Source: Bacteroidales bacterium (GTDB lineage: Bacteria; Bacteroidota; Bacteroidia; Bacteroidales; JAOZMU01). From it: DNA of 6,642 bases. The notes beneath the pieces were generated by a model. It worked only from the letters and a program-made list of their open reading frames with translations, searched no databases and was not told where the DNA came from. Positions 1-5,202 of this stretch are shown here, piece by piece. The translations under genes and the position numbers were made by a program. The DNA lies in the NCBI GenBank assembly GCA_029934165.1, contig JAOZMU010000197.1:1-6642 (forward strand). The letters run 5' to 3'. Within the stretch, counting starts at the first letter, position 1. Each line of letters begins with the position of its first letter.

Positions 1-50
1 GCGTAAGCAAAATTATTAATTATTAATTATTAATTATTAATTTTCCATTA
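1..50. repeat. 50-bp AT-rich repeat B, copy 1, with heptanucleotide tandem core
   Basis: The block starts GCGTAAGCAAAA and ends TTTTCCATTA. Its core (11-42) is about 4.6 tandem copies of the heptamer AATTATT. The reverse complement of 4872-4921 matches it at 48 of 50 positions without gaps, and 33-54 is identical to 6588-6609. No coding potential is seen. Its function is unknown; it is a dispersed intergenic repeat of this genome, possibly of mobile origin. Confidence 0.9.
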
Positions 51-354
51 CTTAATGTAAAGTTATGAAAACTTAATGAGAAATTAAAAACGATTTAGGA
101 GTAAACTCGTTTGAGTTGAAATTAACAAATTTGGCTAAATGATATTTCTGGTAGATTAATAATTTTAAGCATATAGGGCTATTTTTTTACGACAATTAGG
201 AATAAAACCGATAAGAGCTATATACTTACTATTGAGACAACGATTTGCTATTTGACTGAAAATCAACAACAAACAGCAAATAATGGTATAGGTTAATTTA
301 ATCTTTGTTCTAAGCAATATGTTATCCATAAAACGTATAAAATTTATACTTCAT
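51..354. other. Non-coding stretch with nothing recognisable
   Basis: This AT-rich stretch has no ORF that looks like a gene, no tRNA-like fold and no convincing promoter. Small items only: a 5-bp hairpin (AACTC at 104-108 with GAGTT at 113-117), a T7 run near 183, and TAATCTTTG at 299-307, which resembles a Bacteroidota -7 box with one extra base but lacks a clear -33 partner. Confidence 0.6.
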
Positions 355-417
355 GTCTAAGACCTATATTTCATGAAACATATTGGCTGATTATTAACAA
401 CTTACGTTAATAAAAAC
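355..417. repeat. 63-bp repeat C, copy 1 (inverted relative to 4982-5044)
   Basis: The reverse complement of 4982-5044 aligns over 63 bases without gaps and with 50 identities. The best conserved parts are the first 13 bases (GTCTAAGACCTAT) and a 23-base stretch at 394-416 around ATTAACAACTTA and GTTAATAAAAA, with one mismatch. The shorter 3' part recurs at the window end. The repeat lies directly before the start region of the gene at 463. Confidence 0.85.
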
Positions 418-421
418 GGAA

Positions 422-437
422 AACTTTTGTAAGAGTA
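422..437. repeat. 16-bp repeat A, copy 1, upstream of the LOG-like gene
   Basis: AACTTTTGTAAGAGTA is the exact reverse complement of 4851-4866, where it supplies the -33 element for the cyanophycin-synthetase-like gene. Here it ends 25 bases before the ATG at 463. At the same spacing the -7 position reads TATTAAAT (447-454), which is a poor match to TAnnTTTG. A promoter function here is therefore only a possibility. Confidence 0.8.
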
Positions 438-462
438 TTTACAATATATTAAATATAAAATA

Positions 463-993
463 ATGACACAAAATAGGAAAAAAGTTATTTCTGTAATTGG
501 TCCAAATTACGAAAATTGTACTGATGAAATTTATCAATTTGGAGTAAATCTTGGCAAGCGCATCATTGACGAGGGATACATTTTGGCATGTGGCGGACGA
601 CAGGGAGTCATGGAAGCTGTGTGCAAAGGAGCGCACCAATCTCCTAATTATCAGTATGGTTGTACGATTGGGATTTTGCCAGAGGACAATCGTGAAAATG
701 CAAACGCATATTGTGATATTGTTATACCAACAGGAATTGGATTGGCGCGTAACAAGATGGTTATCAACGTTGCCGACTGCGTTGTGGCTGTTGCTGGTGG
801 GGCAGGAACGATGTCCGAAATTTCTTTTGGCTGGCAAAGCAAAAAACACGTAGTTTGCTCGACTGAATTTGAAGGCTGGAGCAAGAAACTTGCTGGGCTT
901 GAGATAGATAACCGAAGTAGTGGCTTGTTGCACGCTGCAAATACTATTGACGAAATATTTAGGCATATCTCGCGGTTACTTGAAAAATCATAG
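463..993 (+). CDS. TIGR00725 / LOG-like Rossmann-fold protein
   Basis: This encodes a 176-residue cytosolic protein of the TIGR00725 group in the LOG/SLOG superfamily, which also includes cytokinin-activating LOG phosphoribohydrolases and DprA-like nucleotide-binding folds. Visible motifs are a first strand with VIGPNY (11-16), the glycine turn CGGRQGVMEAV (43-53), ARN (95-97), and AGGAGTMSE (111-119), the counterpart of the LOG PGGxGTxxE signature. The Pro before the two glycines is replaced by Ala. The length is normal for the group and the gene is intact. The ATG at 463 is the first in frame and fits the conserved start of the fold. The next gene begins one base after the TAG stop, so the two are probably co-transcribed. 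The exact ligand and reaction are not known for this subgroup, and nothing nearby identifies a substrate. Family call is confident; enzymatic role is not. Confidence 0.88.
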   Translation: MTQNRKKVISVIGPNYENCTDEIYQFGVNLGKRIIDEGYILACGGRQGVMEAVCKGAHQSPNYQYGCTIGILPEDNRENANAYCDIVIPTGIGLARNKMVINVADCVVAVAGGAGTMSEISFGWQSKKHVVCSTEFEGWSKKLAGLEIDNRSSGLLHAANTIDEIFRHISRLLEKS

Positions 994-994
994 T

Positions 995-1360
995 ATGCGT
1001 AAATTTAATTATTGTATTATTTTATTACTATTAAATATTATGTTTGGATTGTCGGTAAATTCTGTTTGCGGACAATCCAAACTGTCGTCTGTGCGTGTAA
1101 TTTGCGACTCTATCGAGTTGTCAATTTGTTCGGATACCACTCAAATACAGCTACATATTGAGCAGAAAAAGGTTATTGTTGCTAATTGCGATTTGCCAAA
1201 ATTTAGCTTTTCTTTCTACGTATTTAGCGAAAATGCAGATAGCATAAAGCTAACTGTTTACAGCCAAAAGCAAAAAAGGCAGTACTTTGAGCAAGATTTT
1301 GTGCGACTTGATAAAAGTAGGTATCAGATTTTTTGGAGCGTTGCCTCGTGGAAAAAATAA
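995..1360 (+). CDS. Exported hypothetical protein, N-terminal part of a frameshifted gene
   Basis: The ORF encodes 121 residues from the ATG at 995. An in-frame upstream ATG at 920 lies inside the preceding gene and would put 25 non-signal-like residues before a good signal peptide, so I reject it. Residues 1-26 form a Sec signal peptide: MRKFNY, a leucine/isoleucine-rich core, then a probable cleavage near VCGQ-S. The rest is beta-rich, with alternating polar and hydrophobic residues and a few cysteines, and is not recognisable by itself. The frame ends at TAA 1358-1360 after an atypical tail (WSVASWKK), while a coherent protein continues in the +1 frame. Secretion to the periplasm or cell surface is inferred. 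It is probably co-transcribed with the LOG-like gene one base upstream. Confidence 0.6.
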   Translation: MRKFNYCIILLLLNIMFGLSVNSVCGQSKLSSVRVICDSIELSICSDTTQIQLHIEQKKVIVANCDLPKFSFSFYVFSENADSIKLTVYSQKQKRQYFEQDFVRLDKSRYQIFWSVASWKK

Positions 1361-1640
1361 AGTTGAAAATACGATTAGTTTTCCATTTGCGGAACGTTTT
1401 GTTTTAAGCTTAAATTACCATAAATCTCTAAAAATCAATTCAAAACCTCGTGCAACAACATACAGTGGCAGCTATGGAACATTTCGTTATTCTGTTTCAG
1501 ATACAGACGGTGGCATTCAATTAACATCTCAACTTAAAGTTATAACTAACTGTAATACAGTTAATAATTCACGTCAGCTCGAAAAACTTTTGAAGCGGGC
1601 TAGAAAAAAGTACGAAGGAAAAATAGTTTTCAAAATTTAG
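1287..1640 (+). pseudogene. C-terminal part of the frameshifted exported protein
   Basis: The +1 frame is open to TAG at 1638-1640. From about 1340 it reads as natural protein: PRGKNKVENTISFPF, then SGSYGTFRYSV, a strand-rich stretch, and a basic helical end with RQLEKLLKRARKKYEGK. The ATG at 1287 lies inside the upstream frame and is unlikely to be a real start. The pattern weakly recalls the C-terminal beta domain of Bacteroidota DUF3857/transglutaminase-like secreted proteins, but the core of that family is absent. Removing one T from the T6 run at 1329-1334 would join both parts into a product of about 214 residues; the A6 run at 1352-1357 is another candidate site. It could be a recent mutation or a homopolymer sequencing error. 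Confidence 0.6.
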
Positions 1641-1681
1641 TGGTAACAAACTGGTGAGAAATAGTATAGTAAATTCGATAC

Positions 1682-1723
1682 AGCTCCCAAATACTTAAAT
1701 AAGTACATGGTGCTTTTTTTTTT
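1682..1723 (+). terminator. Probable rho-independent terminator of the 463-1640 unit
   Basis: An outer stem pairs AGCTCC (1682-1687) with GGTGCT (1709-1714), with one T-T mismatch. An inner stem pairs ACTTA (1693-1697) with TAAGT (1700-1704). A run of ten T (1714-1723) follows directly. The position, 42 bases after the stop at 1640, fits termination of the LOG-like/exported-protein transcript. Confidence 0.65.
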
Positions 1724-1796
1724 GAATTGTATATTGTTTATATTCAGGCTAATAGCAATCCCAAAAAGTGTTGTTTGTATTTACACGCAAACTTAA

Positions 1797-1829
1797 TTGA
1801 AAAAAGCGATTCAAAATTTGTATATTTGC
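1797..1829 (+). promoter_or_regulatory. Bacteroidota-type promoter for the flavodoxin gene
   Basis: A perfect TAnnTTTG -7 box (TATATTTG) lies at 1822-1829. TTG at 1797-1799 can serve as the -33 element with 22 bases between them, slightly wide. The expected transcription start near 1835 gives a leader of about 155 bases, roughly three times longer than the leaders inferred for the two minus-strand genes in this window. Confidence 0.6.
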
Positions 1830-1865
1830 CATAATTAAGAATTTTATGTAAAAAAAGTAACTCAT

Positions 1866-1906
1866 CATCACTGTTGGTGTGGCTTCAAGTCATATCGACA
1901 GTGGTG
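1866..1906 (+). ncRNA. 18-bp RNA hairpin in the flavodoxin leader
   Basis: The arms 1866-1883 and 1889-1906 pair without interruption as RNA around the five-base loop UUCAA. Five of the 18 pairs are G-U: 1868/1904, 1875/1897, 1877/1895, 1879/1893 and 1882/1890. On the opposite strand these would be A-C mismatches, so the structure belongs to plus-strand RNA, the strand that carries the flavodoxin message. No U-tract follows immediately, so it is not a standard terminator. It does not resemble the FMN riboswitch. Regulatory, stabilising or processed-RNA roles are all possible. Confidence 0.6.
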
Positions 1907-1988
1907 TCAGCACTTTTGATTTTTATAATATTAATTAGTTAATTATTCAATTACAGCCACTTAACAAGGCTTTTATAAAAGATACAAA

Positions 1989-2516
1989 ATGAAAAAAATC
2001 GGTTTATTTTATGCTCCAGCAAATGGTGCGACAGAAAGAATTGCTCAAATGATTTCTGAAAAATTAGGTGAAGAGAACGTCGAAATGGTTCTTATTACTG
2101 AATCCACAGAGTTGAAAGATATTTTAGAGTATAAAAAATTAATTTTCGGAGTTCCAACTATCAAAGTTGATGACTTGAATGAAGGAGACGAAAAAACAGG
2201 CTGGGATTATCTGATACCAAAGCTCGACCACAGACGGTTTGACAAAACAATTGGAGCTATTTTTGGGTTAGGCAATTCGGTTGATTATCCTGAAAATTTT
2301 GTCGATTCGATGGGAACATTGGCGCGTATGCTTGTTGCAGGCAGCATGAAACTTGTCGGTAAATGTAGCACCGAAGGTTACGAATTTACTAATTCGGCAG
2401 GTGTTATAAACGAGACTTTTGTCGGACTGCCGATAGATGAAGATAACGAGGCAGAAAAAACTGACGGTCGCGTAGATGAGTGGCTCGAAAAAATTCGTTC
2501 TAATTTTAAGTTGTAA
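1989..2516 (+). CDS. fldA: Long-chain flavodoxin
   Basis: This encodes a 175-residue flavodoxin, a soluble FMN protein that carries low-potential electrons in place of ferredoxin. The fold can be followed throughout: the phosphate loop at residues 8-16 (YAPANGATE), the 50s loop from GVPT (54-57), the 90s loop FGLGNSVDYPENFVDSMGT (92-110) with Tyr100 where the flavin-stacking Tyr usually lies, and the long-chain insertion at about 121-150 with TEGYEF and FVGLPIDED. The length is usual for long-chain members. Two flavin contacts differ from E. coli FldA as I recall it: the phosphate loop has AxANGAT instead of SxTGNT, and the 50s-loop Trp after PT is Ile58, followed by a longer acidic insert. 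The first may be a trait of a Bacteroidota subgroup. The gene is monocistronic, with its own promoter, an unusually long leader and a strong terminator. Other redox partners are not encoded nearby. The gene symbol is by family. Confidence 0.9.
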   Translation: MKKIGLFYAPANGATERIAQMISEKLGEENVEMVLITESTELKDILEYKKLIFGVPTIKVDDLNEGDEKTGWDYLIPKLDHRRFDKTIGAIFGLGNSVDYPENFVDSMGTLARMLVAGSMKLVGKCSTEGYEFTNSAGVINETFVGLPIDEDNEAEKTDGRVDEWLEKIRSNFKL

Positions 2517-2527
2517 AATCGTAACGC

Positions 2528-2568
2528 AAAAAAAAAAGAGACTTCTTATTCAGAAGTCTCTTTTTTTT
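2528..2568. terminator. Bidirectional rho-independent terminator between convergent genes
   Basis: A perfect 10-bp stem (AGAGACTTCT at 2537-2546 with AGAAGTCTCT at 2552-2561) closes the loop TATTC. An A-run (2528-2536) precedes it and a T-run (2562-2568) follows, so either strand yields a hairpin plus U-tract. It lies 11 bases after the flavodoxin stop and 12 bases beyond the stop of the minus-strand gene, and therefore serves both. Confidence 0.93.
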
Positions 2569-2580
2569 GTAATTCACACT

Positions 2581-4776
2581 TTATTTTTTCATTAATTCAC
2601 GCACATAACGATTGTCCATATCAAGATAATCAGCATTTTTTGTACCTGTGTAATAATCATATTTAAACAATAAATCTTTCAAATATGGTTGAATAGCTTT
2701 GAAAATTAGCTCGTCTTCGTTATCTGTTTTTGTGAGTTTTGTTCGCATAAGTTCCTTACCATCAAGAGATACTATCATTTCTGTAATAATGTCTATCGCT
2801 ATACAATTTTCAACATCTTTTGTGTGTTGAAGCTCCTTTTTTAGGTCGGAAATTTCTTGTTTCAATTGCGAAATCAACTTGGAGTCTTCTGCGCCAATGC
2901 CAGCAATTTTATCCTCTGGAGTATTTGTTGATGCGCCAACTTTGCTGTCGGTATCGTAAATTTCTTTTTCAATAATTTCGACAACTAAACCACCGGGCAA
3001 CAAATCTCTTTTGATAGTATTTTCGGCATAATTGGCACGATTTATCACAGCCAAATCTAATCCTTGGTGCCACATTCCGTAGTCGTGAATATTATCGCGG
3101 TTATGGTTGAACACAGCAAAATCCAATTTCGGATTACGTAAAATTACTTGGCAATTGACATCGTGGCAAGGATTATTATTAAAATAAACACCATTAAAAT
3201 GCACTCCACTTTCGAGCAAGCAACCAAATTCTACATCTTTTTTGTGTGTTTTTAATTCGGCATGAATTTTTGCAGCCAAATTCTCGGAAATATTATTTCC
3301 TGCGATTATCGGCACACGGTCGAAGCCGGGTAGTTCGCCAAAATGATAATTCATTATTTTGCCCGGAATATCAACAGTTCCGCCTTCGGCTGGAGCAAGG
3401 TGCATGAAAACGCCAGGTCCGGCATTAATTTCGATGATTCCGAAATTGCCTTCGTCCCAAGGTTTTGAAATATCTTTTGCCAAAACATCAATTCCCATGC
3501 ATGTAACATTGAAGAATTTTGCGATATTCTCGACCATTTCGATATTCTTAGGGTGAATTTCGTTTGTAACATTAATGGAGACTCCGCCGGCAGAAATATT
3601 TGCAACACGGCGTAAAACAATTTCTTGTCCCGAAGCTGGAACAGACTCAGGAGTAAGGTTTTGCAAGGTTAAAAAATCGTTCATATCTTCATCGAGAAGG
3701 ATTTTTGCTAACGGAGAGCGTGCATTGTCTATACGTACAATTTTATCATTCTCGATAGCAATAAGTTCTTTGATAGTACGCGAACCATCGCCGATTACGT
3801 AAGCAGGAATACGTTTTAATGCTGCTGCATATTTACCACCAACGGTTAGCAATCTGTGGTCGTGTCCGTATATTTGCTGCTGAACAAGTGCGCCCTCGAA
3901 AGCAACACCAACTTCTACTGCCGATTTTACGATATTATTGAATGCTTTTTTTGCCTCGACAATAGATGCAATTCCCGTTGTAACGCCTTGTCCTTTGTGT
4001 CCCGCAACGGGTTTGATAACAACAGGAAAGCCCAGAACTTCGATTTCGGCAATGATTTCCTCTTCCGAAAAACAGTTTACTCCTTTTGGTGTTGGGAAAC
4101 CGCACGATGCTAAATATTCGCCAACCATATCTTTGTATGTCGTAAATTCTGTATCTTTAATGCCATCGGTATGAAAAACTGTCGAGCGTCCTCGTATTTG
4201 TTTTTTTCCGTATCCCCACTGAAATTGGTTTTCCTCGAAAAGGTGCTGGACAGCAATATTTCGCTTCAATCCGCCTTCGATGAGTGAGTATAATGTCGGA
4301 CCGCCAAACATGGTTTTGTTGAACGCGTCTTGTAGCTCTACGAAAGCTGTCTTGAAATCGAAGTCAAAGGTATCATAGGTCATAGATAGAAACCAATCGC
4401 GAACGGCAAAAACGGCATCTTCGGCTACATATTTCTCCAAATATTCTATCGCAACTGTCCATTCATCGCCATCGCTTTGTACTGCTACATTGTTGATGTA
4501 CAGGTTCATATCCATCTTCATAACCTTCAGCAATACTTCGCCAAAAATATCTATGACACGTGCTGGTAATTCGACATTCAAGTCCGGAAAAATTGAGTTA
4601 ATTTCCTCTTTGTAGTGCGATACATCAGTACTTATTTCGTCGAGGTAAATATTGAACACAAGTGCCTGACGGTTCAAATAATAGCTAGGACCAGTGTAAG
4701 TTTGAAATTTGGATAAAATGAAATCTTGCGGTTTATCGGAAACCGGCTTTTGCTGCAAATTATTCGGTACGTTCAT
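2581..4776 (-). CDS. Cyanophycin-synthetase-like ATP-grasp protein with degenerate, truncated Mur-ligase domain
   Basis: This encodes a 731-residue relative of cyanophycin synthetase (CphA). The start is ATG 4776-4774; an upstream in-frame ATG at 4836 overlaps the -7 box and is probably not transcribed. Residues 1-160 follow the CphA N domain (TGPSYYLNRQALVFNIYLDE at 28-47, AIEYLEKY at 109-116). Residues 160-480 are an ATP-grasp: GPTLYSLIEGG, QFQWGYGKKQ, VVIKPVAGHKGQGVT with Lys255, YGHDHRLL, KRIPAYVIGDG, NISAGG, GIDVLAKDIS with Asp430, and IIEINAGPG with Glu449 and Asn451. Ligand residues look intact. From 486 it aligns with the CphA Mur-ligase, but the P-loop GTNGKTT is replaced by AGNNISENL (492-500), and ETARGG corresponds to NHNRDN (557-562). 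The Mur part stops near 605, some 300 residues short of a normal CphA of about 870-900. A coiled coil (630-654) and an unrecognised end (655-731) follow. It resembles cyanobacterial CphA2 in layout. ATP-dependent peptide-bond formation is likely; full cyanophycin synthesis is not. Confidence 0.85.
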   Translation of the reverse strand: MNVPNNLQQKPVSDKPQDFILSKFQTYTGPSYYLNRQALVFNIYLDEISTDVSHYKEEINSIFPDLNVELPARVIDIFGEVLLKVMKMDMNLYINNVAVQSDGDEWTVAIEYLEKYVAEDAVFAVRDWFLSMTYDTFDFDFKTAFVELQDAFNKTMFGGPTLYSLIEGGLKRNIAVQHLFEENQFQWGYGKKQIRGRSTVFHTDGIKDTEFTTYKDMVGEYLASCGFPTPKGVNCFSEEEIIAEIEVLGFPVVIKPVAGHKGQGVTTGIASIVEAKKAFNNIVKSAVEVGVAFEGALVQQQIYGHDHRLLTVGGKYAAALKRIPAYVIGDGSRTIKELIAIENDKIVRIDNARSPLAKILLDEDMNDFLTLQNLTPESVPASGQEIVLRRVANISAGGVSINVTNEIHPKNIEMVENIAKFFNVTCMGIDVLAKDISKPWDEGNFGIIEINAGPGVFMHLAPAEGGTVDIPGKIMNYHFGELPGFDRVPIIAGNNISENLAAKIHAELKTHKKDVEFGCLLESGVHFNGVYFNNNPCHDVNCQVILRNPKLDFAVFNHNRDNIHDYGMWHQGLDLAVINRANYAENTIKRDLLPGGLVVEIIEKEIYDTDSKVGASTNTPEDKIAGIGAEDSKLISQLKQEISDLKKELQHTKDVENCIAIDIITEMIVSLDGKELMRTKLTKTDNEDELIFKAIQPYLKDLLFKYDYYTGTKNADYLDMDNRYVRELMKK

Positions 4777-4833
4777 ACAAAAATAATTAAGAATTATGAT
4801 TACGAATTGACTATTGCTTGAAAATAGAAAGTA

Positions 4834-4863
4834 CAAAGATAGTATTTAAGTACTCTTACAAAA
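4834..4863 (-). promoter_or_regulatory. Bacteroidota-type promoter for the cyanophycin-synthetase-like gene
   Basis: Read on the minus strand, TTTTG (4863-4859) is followed after 17 bases by TATCTTTG (4841-4834), a perfect TAnnTTTG -7 box. Transcription would begin near 4828, giving a leader of about 50 bases to the ATG at 4776. This excludes the longer reading frame that starts at 4836. The -33 element lies inside repeat A. Confidence 0.7.
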
Positions 4864-4870
4864 GTTCTTA
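4851..4870. repeat. Repeat A, copy 2
   Basis: 4851-4866 is the exact reverse complement of 422-437. 4855-4870 (CTTACAAAAGTTCTTA) is identical to 6606-6621. It contributes the -33 element of the minus-strand promoter. Confidence 0.85.
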
Positions 4871-4871
4871 G

Positions 4872-4921
4872 TAATGGAAAATTAATAATTAATAATTAAT
4901 TATTAATTATTTTGCTTACGC
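4872..4921. repeat. 50-bp AT-rich repeat B, copy 2 (inverted relative to 1-50)
   Basis: This runs from TAATGGAAAATT to GCTTACGC. Its reverse complement matches 1-50 at 48 of 50 positions. The two differences change the phase of the heptamer core, so that it reads ATTAATA units on one side and ATTAATT units on the other. It appears to be part of a roughly 105-bp insertion that separates repeats A and C here. Confidence 0.9.
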
Positions 4922-4981
4922 CTGATTTAGTTTTAGTTAGGGATTTTAATGGCTTACTTTATTAAATTCATTTTACTTACG

Positions 4982-5044
4982 CTTTTTATTAACATAAGTT
5001 GTTAATTCATAGCTTAAACATTTCATAAAAAATAGGTCTTAGAC
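4982..5044. repeat. 63-bp repeat C, copy 2, with perfect AGGTCT/AGACCT palindrome
   Basis: This is inverted relative to 355-417, with 50 of 63 identities and no gaps. 4976-5000 matches 6618-6642 at 24 of 25 positions. At its outer end 5034-5046 is a perfect palindrome with six-base arms (AGGTCT, one T, AGACCT). The first copy keeps a four-base-arm version, GTCT-A-AGAC. Confidence 0.85.
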
Positions 5045-5079
5045 CTTACTCTGCATATTATTTCGTAGATAGACTTATA

Positions 5080-5135
5080 AATTTTATGTTTTTTTTTGCA
5101 CTACTACCTGTGTAGGTTGAAGCCAAACCGACAGT
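5080..5135 (+). repeat. Leader-like repeat, second copy, with imperfect hairpin
   Basis: This resembles 1841-1902 in the same orientation. Both begin AATTTTATGT, continue with an A- or T-run and a CTxCTAC/CTCATCATC-like stretch, reach CTGT, and end in a GG-TT-AAG-CA-CGACAGT pattern with small gaps. The fold here is weaker: CTGT (5108-5111) with ACAG (5131-5134), and GGTT (5115-5118) with AACC (5126-5129). No plus-strand gene follows, only the terminator hairpin, so it may be a relict or a short plus-strand RNA. Confidence 0.4.
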
Positions 5136-5138
5136 AAC

Positions 5139-5169
5139 AAAAAAAGCTGCCTCAGTGAGACAGCTTTTT
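5139..5169 (-). terminator. Rho-independent terminator of the lipoprotein gene
   Basis: AAAAAGCTG (5141-5149) pairs with CAGCTTTTT (5161-5169), and an inner CTC/GAG (5151-5153/5157-5159) can extend the stem past one mismatch. Read on the minus strand, the hairpin ends in seven T. It lies about 35 bases beyond the lipoprotein stop. It may also work weakly on the plus strand. Confidence 0.85.
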
Positions 5170-5202
5170 AAAACTATTTTGTAGGTGTATTTAAACAATG
5201 AT

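Larger units (their letters stand above)
1641..1988 (+). other. Intergenic region with terminator, promoter and long structured leader
   Basis: No gene is seen in this 348-base gap. In order it holds the terminator at 1682-1723, the promoter at 1797-1829, the first copy of a repeated leader-like sequence (1841-1902) with the 18-bp hairpin, and a perfect 12-bp palindrome CTTTTATAAAAG (1970-1981) ending seven bases before the flavodoxin ATG. The palindrome could affect translation initiation, but A/T palindromes arise easily here. Confidence 0.55.
4837..5202. other. Intergenic repeat mosaic upstream of the cyanophycin-synthetase-like gene
   Basis: No gene is seen here. Going rightward it holds the minus-strand promoter, repeat A, repeat B, a unique 54-base stretch (4922-4975), repeat C, a spacer with no recognised signal (5047-5079), a leader-like repeat with a hairpin (5080-5135), and the terminator of the lipoprotein gene (5139-5169). 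Confidence 0.7.

Noticed and set aside
1..50. CRISPR array or replication-origin unwinding element
   Set aside because: The heptamers are directly adjacent with no spacers, and no cas genes are present. For an origin, only one DnaA-box-like sequence (TTATCCATA, near 322) is seen and no replication genes.
551..884. Other ORFs within the LOG-like gene on both strands
   Set aside because: They are frame shadows of a confidently identified gene.
439..966. 175-codon minus-strand ORF opposite the LOG-like gene
   Set aside because: It is a shadow of the plus-strand gene, which has clear family motifs; the translated product has no recognisable signal and an improbable composition.
1287..1360. Programmed +1 ribosomal frameshift
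   Set aside because: No slow or rare-codon stop arrangement or stimulatory structure of a known type is evident; a plain homopolymer indel explains the pattern more simply.
463..1640. Anti-phage (SLOG-type) defence pair
   Set aside because: SLOG-like domains do occur in some defence systems, but this is the widespread TIGR00725 type and its neighbour shows no effector, nuclease or pore-forming features.
1871..1901. FMN riboswitch upstream of flavodoxin
   Set aside because: The leader lacks the multi-helix conserved core of that riboswitch; only a simple long hairpin is present.
3354..4174. Several 65-88 codon ORFs in other frames within the cyanophycin-synthetase-like gene
   Set aside because: All lie inside the conserved ATP-grasp coding region and have no motifs or initiation signals of their own.
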